This document shows positions 1 to 10,870 of a stretch of DNA of 64,000 nt, piece after piece. Position 1 is the stretch's first letter, and every line of letters begins with the position of its first letter. The stretch lies in the NCBI RefSeq assembly GCF_003073045.1, contig NC_037601.1:21798150-21862149 (forward strand), in the 5' to 3' direction. The translations under genes and the position numbers were made by a program. This stretch comes from Pomacea canaliculata (lineage: Eukaryota > Mollusca > Gastropoda > Architaenioglossa > Ampullariidae). The notes under the pieces are model-generated. The model was not told where the DNA came from. It did not search any database and was given only the letters and a program-made list of their open reading frames with translations.

Positions 1-77
1 GAAAAATAGTAACTCAGCATTTAATTAATTTTGGTTCTAAAACTTTGCTGGCAATAATTGTCTAGAATGTTTAGGAC

Positions 78-969
78 TTCTTCTTCTTCTTCTTCTGTCC
101 TATTCGCCCCCAGTGGAGCATAGGGCCGCAACCACCCGCCGCCATCGGACCCGGTCCTGGGCATCCCTTTCTAGTTGGAACCATGCCATGCCAGCTGTCT
201 CCGCCTCTCTGTGGATTGATCTCCTCCACGTCTGTCTGGGTCTCCCAACCTTGCGCCTCCCCTGTGGGTTCCAGCCCAGAGCTTGTCGCATGAAATTGTT
301 GGCTGGCTTTCGTAGAGTGTGGCCAATCCAGCCCCACTTTCGCTTTTTGATGTCTTGGCTGGCAGGGTTTTGGTTGGCTCTCTCCCACAGGTCTGTATTG
401 GAGATCTTCTCAGGCCATCGGATGTTAAGGATGCGGCTCAGACATTTATTGATGAATGTCTGTATCTTGTTGGTGATGGCATTTGTCACCCACCATGTCT
501 CAGATCCATACAGAAGGACTGACTTTACATTGGTATTATAGATGCGGATCTTGGTGTGTAGAGACAAAGCCTTGGAGTTCCAGATAGGTCGTAGGGTGTG
601 GAATGCAAGCCTGGCTTTGCTTATTCGGCTTATGACATCTTCATCTGTACCTCCGTCCTTGCTGCTGACTATGCTGCCAAGGTAGGTGAAACGGTCAGAC
701 TCTGTAATACATTCTCCATGAAGTTGGAGTGGAGCTTCTTGCTTTATGTTGACCCACATTACCTCCGTCTTCTTGATGTTGATCGTTAGGCCAGTCATTG
801 CTGCTTGTGGGACAACAGGCTGATGTCATCTGCAAAGTCAAGATCCTCAAGCTGCCTGGCGAAGGTCCACTGAACGCCCGTGTTGCTGTTAGAGGTTGTT
901 CTTCTCATGATCCAGTCTATGACGATCAGGAAGATTGTTGGTGAGAGCAGACAACCTTGCCTCACTCCA
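78..969 (-). mobile_element. 5'-truncated LINE retrotransposon copy with target-site duplication
   Basis: On the minus strand this block encodes the C-terminal half of a non-LTR reverse transcriptase and ends in a short (GAA)n tail at 78-97. Both flanks carry the same 9 bp, GTTTAGGAC (69-77 and 970-978), a perfect target-site duplication. The copy begins inside the palm region, just before the VRQGCLLSP segment, so it is a classic 5'-truncated insertion. It is related to, but clearly diverged from, the full-length element at 4595-7826. Short tandem-repeat tails rather than long poly(A), with variable duplications, are typical of RTE-type LINEs; the clade assignment is inference. Confidence 0.88.
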
Positions 970-970
970 G
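100..970 (-). pseudogene. Reverse transcriptase C-terminal fragment of the truncated LINE
   Basis: Reading the minus strand from about 970, the frame gives the palm segment with the catalytic FADD motif (LDFADDISLLSH) and then reaches a TGA near 797. From 798 to 100 a 232-residue frame stays open through the thumb and C-terminal region, with the hallmarks YLGS, LLYGSETW, RWPEKISN, WGWIGHTLRK and GRPRQTWRRS. No endonuclease remains. The TGA and the missing 5' half make it non-functional. Compared with the copy at 6814-7797 the order of motifs is identical, but many residues differ, so the two come from different subfamilies. Confidence 0.85.
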
Positions 971-1615
971 TTTAGGACAATAAATCCTAATGCTACTATC
1001 TGCTCAATTTGATTTTGCAAATACTTGTTATATGAGCCAAGAGTAGTGATGAAATAAATAGTAATATATTCAAGATGTCAGTCTACTTTTCATATCAGTG
1101 ATGCAAATCCCTAGAAACTATTTTGAAGAAAAAAATGGTTTAATTTTGTACTTGTTATTGATAAAGATCTGAAGCTTTTAAGACATTAAAATATTGTTTA
1201 GACAACACCTCCCATCTCTGAGTACAGGTGGTCTCAAAACACATTATGCATACGCATAATACACCATAAGAAGGCATCAAATGCCTGCATGAGCGTACAA
1301 ACATACACGCACATGCACATGCACTTGCACGCACGTACACACACGATAAATAATAAACTAATTATCAACTTCGCAAAACGTAAGTCTGGTTTGCGACCCT
1401 ACACTTGAATCACAGATCCATCAGTGCCTTTCACACTTCTGTTTCTCACATTACTGTTTTTCACTATTTCCTGTATCAATGACGATGATATATGATAATG
1501 ATATTTCATAAATTTTACATAAATTTGATGAATTACTATCAACAATGGGAACGAATACATTGAATGTCATTTGTAAATACTTTTAAACATTTCTGTTTCT
1601 CTTGACGAAACTTAC
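970..1615. other. Gene-free stretch, probably GINS3 intron
   Basis: AT-rich sequence downstream of the GINS3 first exon on the minus strand. No further GINS3 exon could be recognised, so the rest of that gene lies to the left of the window or was missed. A short (CA)n-like, ACACGCAC-rich run lies near 1300-1345. Confidence 0.5.
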
Positions 1616-1724
1616 CAAGTCGGTAGATCGGTACCTCGACTTTACAGGGTACTGATTCCTGTGTTGCAAGAATATCATCTAAACTAAAATAACTTTCGGA
1701 AGCATTCAAAAACGTCTGTGACAT
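1616..1724 (-). CDS. GINS3: GINS complex subunit 3 (PSF3), first coding exon
   Basis: The exon starts with ATG at 1724-1722 and encodes 36 codons plus one base, ending at a strong donor (G|GTAAGT) at 1616/1615. The peptide contains FSLDDILATQESVP followed by a PIYRLG motif, matching the conserved N-terminus of PSF3 (human: LSLDDIL...PRLG). PSF3 is one of the four GINS subunits; GINS joins CDC45 and MCM2-7 as the replicative helicase in the nucleus. Only the first exon is visible; the remaining roughly 170 residues would lie further left. The position of the start, the spacing between the two motifs and the splice donor all agree with family expectation. The frame runs on for 25 codons past the donor, which is read here as intron. 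Confidence 0.85.
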
Positions 1725-2190
1725 TGCTTATGTTCACTTATCGAAAATTGCGCCAATCGTAAAGAAAAGCTGAGTGAATGCCCTTGAATTAAAAAACACT
1801 TTATTCAACGGCTGAAAATAAAATACTCAGAGGTACAAAAATATTTTTCCTGTAGAAAATCTATTTGAAATATAACATAAACAATAAATTTACATATTAT
1901 GTTAAAAATACAGGTGTTCGACTAAGATTTCCCGAAATAAACAAATTCTCAAATAGCTTGGTTTTCTAAAGTTGATCGTGACCTTCCGTGCACGTGGAAA
2001 GTTTGTTTACGTGACGACGTGACGGTTCAGTAAAGAAAGTTACAATCGCCGATCTCGAGGTTTAAATAATTTTCAGTTTTTGTGTTAAATACTTTCAAGA
2101 CGTAAAGAGAACGAAGAGGAATAAGACAGCATCTTCTGACGTCTATAGACTACTTATCACTTCATTCTACCAGCGTTTGTAACCAGTAAG
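1725..2190. promoter_or_regulatory. Putative promoter region upstream of GINS3, possibly bidirectional
   Basis: The interval 5' of GINS3 contains an E-box (CACGTG, about 1991-1996) and overlapping CRE-like half sites (TTACGTGACGACGTGACGG, about 2008-2026), common in housekeeping promoters. On the plus strand a donor-like CCA|GTAAGT lies at about 2186, which could end a non-coding first exon of a divergent gene. No coding sequence was found for such a gene. On the minus strand an AATAAA occurs near 1801-1806, so an upstream minus gene ending here is an alternative reading. Confidence 0.3.
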
Positions 2191-3696
2191 TAATCTGTTT
2201 ATTACTTCTTTTTGTAACGTACGTATCTTAGCATGATTTGAGTTCTTAATCTTCTAGTAAATCAGTGGTTTTTCTGGGATATGGCACCGATATACCAGAG
2301 ACTCTAACAAAATTCTTGTTATTGTTGTTTCCAACTGTAAATCAAAAGAATATGTTTCACACACTTTAATTTGTATATAGCAGCTGTTTCTGAAGAGTTA
2401 TATGTAAAACATTTTGACAGTTTACTGTACACTTCGTATCTTCAGCGTTCATCCACATACTATGACTTCAATCTTCTTAAACCCATGGGATATTGTAGGT
2501 TAAAAGTAAAGGCCCATTTTCATAAACTACTCTCTTGAGTTGTATGCATGTCTAAGTTAAAGATATGTCTGAGCTAAAGATGTTATCAGAGATGAATAAT
2601 CTGTTGATTATCAATGTTTGTTATGTTTTTAAAAGTAGCAGAGCAAATTCAGACAATAATAACACTAATTCAAATGATCTAATGTTATAGTTTATTTATT
2701 GTTGCTCCTATAGGACCACAGATCTAATGTTATGGCCTGTGCTATTATACAAGCACATTCACCATACTAATTAACTTAAAACAAGATAAAACATCTTTGT
2801 GTGTCACAGTTTTTCACTAATTTGAGCTTAACAAAGGCCCACTATGCAAAAACCTAGTTAGGGAACTAAGTGATTTATGTACAATGTTAATGAACATGCA
2901 TAAAAGGATTTTGAACTTTGTCAGCTAATAGTCTTAGTACAGAGATACTATTTCAATGGGCAAAAAATACAAATTCATCTTCTCTTGTCAGAGTTGAAGC
3001 GCATAGAGGCTTTTATAATACATTTAAGAAAAAAAAAAAAGATTTAATTGAGTGATGTCTTACTTCGTAAGGATTTATTTTGGATGAGAGTGCGACAAGA
3101 CCATTTATTTTTGCTGATATGGGAGCATCTTGAGTGCCCCCCACCCCATAGAATTTTTTCATGACTCCTTATTGATAAAGTGGAGTAATTGAAAAATTGA
3201 TTAAAAGAAGTTTACATGTCATTTGTGTGGCATTAAATTTAGTTATTGTGCAGTGAAACAATGTAACTCACACCTTTTCCATGTCCGCCCACTGTTGAGT
3301 CCTTTAAACATGCACTGAAAACACTTTTTCCTTAAACATTGCTCCTAACAATCTTTCCCATAATGCTAGTCCTTTTTCACACCCTTCCTTTTGAAATATT
3401 GTGTATCTCTCAGGTTATTCTTGTTATTTGGTTCCTCTTTGTGTTTTTCTGTATTCAATTTTATTCTTTGTTTAGTACGGTTGTTTATTCTTTTATAGCT
3501 CATATGTTATTTGTTTGTTTTCCTGTCCCTTGTATGCTGTCCATGTTTCATTCTTGTTCTCAAGCGCTAAGAGCATGCTCCCTAGGAGTGTGAGTATGCG
3601 CTTTAACCAATTTTGCAATTGTTAATATCTTTATGTAGTGTAAGGATTATCCCCCTTTTATCAAGTTATTATTAATAATTAATAATAATCGGAACA
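2191..3696. other. Gene-free AT-rich stretch
   Basis: No coding exon, RNA gene or mobile element is recognisable. The open frame at 3339-3593 is hydrophobic but lacks exon borders or family motifs and is best read as chance. A TAATTAATAATAAT microsatellite lies around 3669-3690. Confidence 0.5.
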
Positions 3697-3708
3697 ATGG
3701 ATAGCCAA

Positions 3709-3760
3709 ATGATTAGAGCACTGCCATTTGAACCTAGAGGCGTGCCAGCAAACTTTCCTC
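3709..3760 (+). repeat. tRNA-like SINE head remnant
   Basis: The sequence GATAGCCAAATGATTAGAGC closely resembles the RNA polymerase III A-box region of tRNA-derived SINEs (TRGCNNAGNGGTTAGAGC). The expected B-box about 35 bases further on is not intact. It lies directly beside the LINE-derived block at 3786, so the two could belong to one composite element. This is a weak call. Confidence 0.3.
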
Positions 3761-3785
3761 AATTTATCCCACTTTCGTTAATGGA

Positions 3786-4015
3786 TATCTTCTTCTGGTT
3801 CCTATTCGTCCCCAGTGGAGCATAGGGCCGAAACCACAGCCCGCCATCAGACCCGGTTCTGGGCATCCCTTTCCAGTTGGGACAAAAGCCCTTCTGAAGA
3901 GGGATTTTCCCATCCAGGCTCTTGTTGTGCGGTTAATATGCTTGTGGTTTCTATAGCGCTTTATTATTTTACAGGGTGGGGTTGCTAGCCCCACGCCCAA
4001 CCCTCCTTCATCCGC
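3786..4015 (-). mobile_element. Short non-autonomous LINE-derived element
   Basis: On the minus strand the 5' part contains GGGGCTAGCAACCCCACCC followed by TGTAAAA, nearly the same as the 5' untranslated region of the full LINE (around 4730-4750). The 3' part (about 3787-3885) matches the 3' end of the truncated LINE at 98-180, including GGGCATCCCTTTC and the CCCCAGTGGAGCATAGGGCC segment. The coding body is missing. The element is therefore a deletion derivative, in effect a SINE built from both ends of the LINE and probably mobilised in trans. Confidence 0.65.
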
Positions 4016-4020
4016 TAGCA

Positions 4021-4594
4021 GTTCAGGGGTATTAGTTCTTGGTTTTCCTATCTGCTTTTCACCTCTCTAAACCATCTTGTGTGCTGAGATCTCAGGATGA
4101 CTTTCTGCTTTAAAAAAAAAATCTTCCAACAAAGTTCTTTATTTTTGCCTTTGGCAAGCAATCTCTTTAAGTTGTCAGACCAGCAATTTAGTAAGTGTAT
4201 ATTCAGACATAGACACAAGAACCTTCTCAAACTCATCTTTACCAGAGATATTGAAGTGTGTGTGCATGTGCATTAAGTTAGTAGTTTCTAGTTAGAACCG
4301 GATGCAATATAAGCATTATTATTACATTGGTTAGGGTTAGATGGTAGTGGTACTGATAAAGAAGGAACTTATTGCACAGAAATAAATTGTCCTAGGCTGA
4401 AAGATATTGATATGATTATTAATGTTTAATCATCTTATACTTTTTTTTTAAAGTTTCGGTTGTAGGCTCAGTTCTCATTGCATCAGCTGTTTAATCCCTA
4501 GATTAAACTTACCATTGGCTTTTGAGTTAATATCTGACTGATTATTATTATTTATGTTTGGATCTTTCCATTTTTTTCTTACTATTGCTCATAG
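4021..4594. other. Gene-free spacer between two retroelements
   Basis: AT-rich sequence with poly(A)/poly(T) runs and no coding potential. It ends with the left target-site duplication of the full-length LINE. Confidence 0.5.
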
Positions 4595-7500
4595 CCCCCT
4601 GTGGGACCCCGGGGTATGTTTGCCTAGCAAGCATTGTAAGAATAGGGTCCCTGCCATCCAGCCAGGCATGTCGTAAGAGGCGACTAAGGTGGACACCTCA
4701 CCTAGAGGTAAAATAGGTTGTGGTAGGGCTAACAACCCCACCATGTAAAAAAAATCATGTTACAGAAACTAAAACCAGAGAACTCGTCACAGATGGCGAA
4801 GGTAATGAAGCACACCAGGAGACTGGACTAATGACGGACGACAGCCAAACCCGAAAGGGAGCTGGCGCCCCGACAGCGGATTTACTGAAGCCGAGGCAAA
4901 AGTTGAGGGTGGGGTGCTGGAACGTCCAGACCTTGTACCAGACTGGCAGGATGCTCCAATTAGTCAAGGAGTTTGACAACTACAACTTGGACATCCTGGG
5001 AGTCAGTGAGGTCAGATGGACCGGCACGGGAAAGAGGAGACTAGCGTCAGGACATACCATCTTGTTCTCAGAAGATCAGACGCTCAGCACTCTGAAGGAG
5101 TAGCTCTACTCCTCAACAAGAAAACGAAAAGCACTGCTGGAATGGAAGCCTTATGGACCCAGGCTTTGAGAGCAAGATTCCATTCAAAGTACACCAAGCT
5201 GACAGTGCTAGCTTGCTATGCACCAACAAATGACTCTGAGGCAGAAGACAAGGATGCTTTTTACGATCAGCTCCAGGCAGCCTCAGAAAGCGTTCCAGCC
5301 CACGACATGTTGCTCATTATCGGCGATCTCAATGCCAAGGTGGGAAGTGACAACACCTACAGGGAGCATGTCATGGGCAAACATGGAATAGGAACCATCA
5401 ATGACAACGGAGAGAGACTGGCAGACTTTTGTGAAGAAAACAACCTACTGATTGGAGGCACACTCTTCCCACACAAAGACATCCACAAGGCAACATGGAC
5501 ATCACCAGATGGGATCACAAAGAACCAGATAGACCATGTCATCATCAACCGAAAATGGAGGAGCTCACTTCAAGATGTTAGAGCCTACAGAGGAGCAGAC
5601 ATTGCCAGTGACCACACTCTTGTGATAGCCACAGTTTCTCTGAAGCTGCGTCGATCACGAGGAAAACAGGCACGTCAGCAGAGAGTGGACTCCGGCAAAC
5701 TAAAAAATCCAGCCACCGAAAGGGCCTTTGCTATGGAAGTAAAGAACAGGTTCCAGGCACTAGGAGACCAACAAGAGATGACCTTAGACGACTTCAATCG
5801 AGTCTTACAGGAATCAGGAGAGAAAATACTGGGCTTCCAACGGAAAAAGAAAGAACAGTGGATCAGAGAAGAGACATGGAAGAAGATAGAAGAGAGAAAG
5901 TCAGCCAAACAAAGAATCAACAGCACCAGATCTGAACGCCTGAAGGAACAACTCAGAAAAAGATATACAAAACTAAACAAAGAGGTAAAGAGGATGGCAA
6001 GAACCGACAAAAGAGACCATATAGAGAAACTGGCAGATGAAGCAGAAAATGCAGCAAGTAAAATGACCTGAAGACACTGTACAAGATAAACAAACAGCTA
6101 AACAACGGGTTTAAGAACAGTGATGTGCCAGTGAAAGACGTGAACGGTAATGTCATCGAGGGAGAGGCAGGAAAACTACAGCGCTGGAGGGAACATTTTG
6201 AGTCGGTTCTGAACAGACCAGATCCCCCTCAGCTTGCAGACATTCAGCCAGCAGCTATAGACCTTGACATCTGCACAGACCCACCAAGCCTGGAAGAAGT
6301 GACAGCAGCAGTCAAGACAATGAAGAGCGGCAAAGCACCAGGGGCAGATGGAATAACAGCAGAGATGTTGAAAGCAGATATAAATGTGACAGCTCCCAAG
6401 CTGACTGAAATCTTCAAGCAAGTTTGGGAATCAGGGCAGCTCCCTGTTGCTTGGAAGACAGGGCTCATCTTCAAGTTACCCAAGAAAGGAGATCTTGGAG
6501 ACTGCAATAATTGGAGGGCATAACACTTCTTTCCCTCACCAGCAAGGTCTTCAGCAAGATTGTTTTGTCAAGACTGATGGCAACTCTTGAGAAAGACCTC
6601 CGACCACAGCAAGCAGGATTTCGCCCTGGGCGATCCTGCTCCGAACACATCTTCATTCTGCGACAGATTCTGGAGCAGAGCAACGAATGAAACACACCGC
6701 TGTACATCAATTTCATCGACCTGGAGAAGGCTTTTGACAGCATCCACCGTGAGTCCTTATGGAAGATCCTGAGGCATTACGGAGTCCCTGCAAAACTTGT
6801 TCAGGTCATTGCAATGCTGTACAGCGATTTCAAATCCCAGGTTGTCTGTGACACGGAGCTCACAGACCCCTTCAACGTCAGTACCGGGGTGAAGCAGGGC
6901 TGCATTCTGTCGCCGTTCCTCTTCATCTTGGCCATGGACTGGATCATGAAGACTTCCACCGACAGTGAGAGGAGAGGGATCAGATGGACCATGACTATGA
7001 CAGCAACAACAGCGCTGGAAGACTTAGACTTTGCTGATGACATTGCTCTGCTGTCACACCGCCACCAAGACATGCAGGAAAAAACAAAGGCCTTCTCAGA
7101 AACAGCTGGAAACCTTGGCTTGAAGGTCAGCACAAAGAAAACGAAAAGTATGAGAGTGAACGCCAGAGTCCAAGACAGCATCGAACTAAATGGAGAAGAG
7201 ATTGAGGAAGTTGACAGTTTCTCCTATCTTGGGTCCAAAATGTCAAACACCGGGGATGCGGAGGTGGAGATTCGAGCCCGACTGGCGAAAGCCAGCCAGG
7301 CCTTCGCCTCACTCAGGAGCACATGGAAGGCAAAAAACATCAGCCAGAAGATCAAGCTGAGAATCTTCAAGTCAAATGTGATCAGCACCCTCCTTTACGG
7401 ATCAGAATCTTGGAAGATGACCAAAACCATCAGTAACAAGCTTGACGTATTCCAAAACAGATGCCTCAGGCGCATACTTAACATCTTTTGGCCAAACACC

Positions 7501-7826
7501 ATCACCAACGAAGAACTCCACCGAAGAACTGAAACCGAGTCCATCACCACGCAGGTTCAACGAAGGCATTGGCGATGGATTGGACATGTGCTCCGCCAGC
7601 AGACAGCAGACCTTTCCAGAGTCGTCCTACGATGGACTCCAGACGGCCGAAGAAAACGAGGCCGCCCAAAGGAAACTTGGAGAAGAACAGTGGAAAGGGA
7701 GATGAAGGGAAAGGGCTGGACATGGGGTCACCTAGAGCGGGTTTCAGCCGATCGACATCGGTGGCGGACTCTGGTTGAGGCCTTATGTGCAACCTGATGC
7801 ACGAAGAGGAATAGATAGATAGATAG
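4595..7826 (+). mobile_element. Full-length non-LTR retrotransposon (LINE) with target-site duplication
   Basis: The element starts at the CCCCTGTGGGACCCCGGGG block and ends in an (ATAG)n tail at about 7811-7826. The flanks carry the same ATTGCTCATAG(C) at 4584-4595 and 7827-7838, an 11-12 bp target-site duplication, so both ends are preserved. Inside are an apurinic-type endonuclease followed by reverse transcriptase and a basic C-terminal tail. The length of about 3.2 kb, single-gene layout and tandem-repeat tail suggest an RTE-like clade; its endonuclease is of the kind often mis-annotated in invertebrates as craniofacial development protein 2-like. Three frameshifts and one nonsense codon disable this copy. 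Confidence 0.92.
4720..7797 (+). pseudogene. Disrupted LINE endonuclease/reverse transcriptase polyprotein
   Basis: The frame begins near 4720 and reads through the endonuclease N-terminal motif RVGCWNVQTLYQTGR (about 4906-4950). It breaks around 5071-5076 and continues in another frame with EGVALLLN, the GDLNAKVG segment and the ASDHTLV segment (about 5600-5630) that closes the endonuclease fold. A second break lies near 6062. The third frame carries the reverse transcriptase finger motif GKAPGADGITAEMLK (about 6328-6372) and breaks again near 6518. The fourth frame resumes with ITLLSLTSKVFSKIV, meets TGA at about 6686-6688, and continues with LEKAFDSIH, the catalytic FADD motif (about 7030) and GRPKETWRRT. 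Reading across all breaks gives one collinear polyprotein of about 1,000 residues. Confidence 0.88.
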
Positions 7827-7838
7827 ATTGCTCATAGC

Positions 7839-10130
7839 TTTTTTTTCTCTCTGTCACACACACATACCCCTCTCTCACAGAAATATGGGACAGTTCAGCC
7901 TAGTAAAAGATCATTGTTTAATCATTATCATCATCTTAAATGGCTTACATAGTCAACAATGTGTATATACAGCACATACGTCTTTAGGTGCAAAAACATT
8001 AAGCTTAAAGGTGTTCAGGAGATTTAGTTACAGAAACAGTGCTTAGGTCAAAATCATAGCCAAGATAATTCAACATGCTGTTCACAATTCACACTGCCAC
8101 CATAGTGCGCAAAAAACATGGATATATCTTTAACAGCACGAAGACACAAAACTGAAATATATTCTTGTCATACGATATAGCCAGGTTAGGTTACTTGAGG
8201 ATTTATTTACATCTAAAATGCTTTCTGGTACCTCTCTATTATGCTGCTTTCCTGGGATGTGTTTAAGCACTTAAAAAAATAATGTAAATAAGGTCATTCC
8301 CTTAAACTGAAAAGGATTCAGCCAAAAGCACATCAATAGACTGTAGTAGCACTTGGTGGCAGTCTGACACAGAGCACTGGTGAGTGAGAAGGATGCATGA
8401 AGAATTGAGTGAGTATAAGCCACCGTGCAACTGATTTTTAAAAATCATCAGTGTGGTGTGCTTAAAAAAAGCCATTTTACTGAATAATTTTTGAAAAATT
8501 AAAAACATTACTAAAAACATTATTACTCAATTGTGTATGCAATAAACTATGTCAATGTTGTGACATTAAAAAAGCTGAAAAATTATTTGGAGCATAATAA
8601 GTTAAAGATAAAGATATACTTTCTGTTTATGAATTGGTATTTGTTGGCATCCCTGATGTGTATACAAACAATTTAAAAAAATGTTCTTACATATACTGTG
8701 TTTAGCAGTGTAAATACAGTTGACAGTTTGCATGGATGAACAGTGAATAACATGTATGCAAATAGTGAATCCACCAACACAAAAGTAAAGTAAAACTTCA
8801 GCAGACATAGTTTTACCAAAGAGCCTGCCACTCTTACTTTTGCATAGATTGTTACAAAGCTTGTTACTGATCTTCTCTGCTTGTCTTATGTGAATCTGAA
8901 ATAAGTGCAGCAGAAATGTATTCCTCGGTTGAAAAGTTTTGCTTTTATTCCAATATCAGTAAAGAGGTCTCTTCTCCTTCCTATCTTCCCTTTTTCTGTC
9001 AGAAAATGTAATAAGTAAATAGGTTTCTATTTACACAGTATGCCATACACATTTATGTGCAGTCTTCATTACAACCAATTGTAATAGAACTTTGTTCATA
9101 ATAGGCTTATAGATGAAAAAAAGGGACAGAAAGAAAACAATTGTGGTGACTAATGAGATAAAGACATTTTTGCAATGCACCTTTTTTACAATTGTTAATT
9201 TGACTAAAATGCATAAGTTTTAAAACTAACATTATAAGTGTCATCTTTGAAACATTCAGCTAAATCATATTGACCAGACTAGACAGAATGAGGGCATGCA
9301 AGTAATCAGAATAAAGTACATGTAAATACAAAAATGATTTGTGTAAAGTAGCATTAGAAAAAGAAGAACATATTTTTTATGAGTTTGTGTTCTACCACTG
9401 ACAAAAATTCACATGCTTTAAAATAATATGATCAAAGGGTTTCAGTAAAGAACCATATTTTAACTATCATTTATGGATCTGCCGTTGAACACTCATAAAT
9501 TAATGTGTTTATTTATAGTTTATAGTTATTCTAAGTGATATAAATAATAATAATTCTTGCTGTCAAACCTTGTCTTGTTTCATCTAATACTGAACGTCAC
9601 TTTAAATCATTTGATCGTCATGGAGTTGGAGCCAGAGTCATGTGGAGCTAATTCTACGTATAATGATTCAGCAAGAACAGTTGTACTGGCTAGTGTTTTG
9701 CACACATATCTGATATTTTTAAAAACCCACATTCTTGTGACATGAAATAGAGAGGTTGTATGTCCTAAGTATCAAGTGAACTTACACTGTAATTTAAACC
9801 TTTTCATTCGCTGAAACATTTTGAGATCTCGCCTTATATGTTTCAAATGTCAGCTCATGTTCTTGCCTGAATTTAGCATCATGCTCAGCAGTTAGAAAGT
9901 ATTTAAGGCATCTGTTATTGTCTCTAAGGTGCAAAGTATCCAATGACCTTGCAGACCTCAGGGGTGACAACACTACACAGACCTTTTGTGATGTCATTTG
10001 AAACTCTGGGTGTCTTCACCATTACATAAGGGTATTACAACCTGTCAGTGATGTGTACCTGCTTTGCTATCTCCTCCTCAGAAAAGTTAACTATTAATGG
10101 AGGGGAGTGAAAGGAATCAAAAATAAACTA
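7839..10130. other. Gene-free AT-rich stretch
   Basis: No exon with credible splice sites, no RNA gene and no recognisable transposon was found. Short open frames here have no domain-like content. Confidence 0.5.
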
Positions 10131-10870
10131 TACAGTCAAATCTCCCTACTATGCCACCTACCGGGACCGAGCAAAAGTGGCATAGTAGCGAGAGTGGCAT
10201 AGTAGTGGGGGTTCGTGAAAACGGCTTTATTTGCTCAAGTTACCCGTCAGTCCAAAGCAGGGGTGGGCAATTAATTTTCCCAAGGGGCCGCATGAGAAAT
10301 TGGGATGGTTTTAGAGGGCCGGACTAATATAGTTAACTCAGTTTTACCCAATACTATATGTATATATAGTATATATACTGGCGGGCGGGCCGGTCAGAGA
10401 CAGGAGGCCTTTGCCCAGGTCTGGTCCAAAGCTCTCAAGAATCGTCGGCTTCGCTAGCTGTCTCCTCTCATTCTCCCCCTCACCTCTTCATCCTCCACCC
10501 CTCCAACCACATCGCGCACCTGCATCCTGTCGCTAGTCGACTCCCTCACGCCTTCCCTCTGTCACGTGACTGTCACCCGGCCAGCGACCCCCCCCCACAT
10601 TGCCAGCCTCCACCTCCCTGTGTGCGTGCTATGTTCCATCCCCACTAACAGCCATGTCCCACACTACCATACAGTATAATAGTCGAGCACTGCGCGGAAT
10701 TTTACAACTTGTGTCTTTTAACAGTCACAAAAAAGTGGCATAGTAGCGAGAGTAGGGGTGGCATAGTAAATTTTTTTTTACATTGAATTTATAGTCGGGA
10801 CCTAGCAAAAGTGGCATAATACCGAGAGTGGCATAGTAGTGGGGTGGCATAGTAGGGAGATTTGACTGTA
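10131..10870. mobile_element. Mariner/pogo-like MITE with 28 bp terminal inverted repeats
   Basis: The first 28 bases (10131-10158) and the reverse complement of the last 28 (10843-10870) are identical and start TACAGTCAAATCTCCCTACT. The outer TA is the expected target duplication of the Tc1/mariner superfamily, and CAGT at the tip is typical of its pogo/Tigger branch. Inside each end lies a second motif in direct orientation (GCAAAAGTGGCATAGTAGCG, about 10173 and 10807). No transposase is encoded, so the element is non-autonomous. It is interrupted by a hAT MITE at 10258-10423. Without that insertion and its duplication it would be about 566 bp. Confidence 0.85.
10258..10423. mobile_element. 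hAT-type MITE nested inside the mariner/pogo-like MITE
   Basis: The 166 bp element starts CAGGGGTGGGCAA and ends TTTGCCCAGGTCTG; the ends are imperfect inverted repeats sharing CAG and TGGGCAA. It is flanked by a perfect 8 bp duplication GTCCAAAG (10250-10257 and 10424-10431), as expected for hAT transposition. The CAGGGGTGGGCAA tip followed by a GGGGCCGCAT block is characteristic of one group of hAT elements. It has no coding capacity. Confidence 0.88.
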
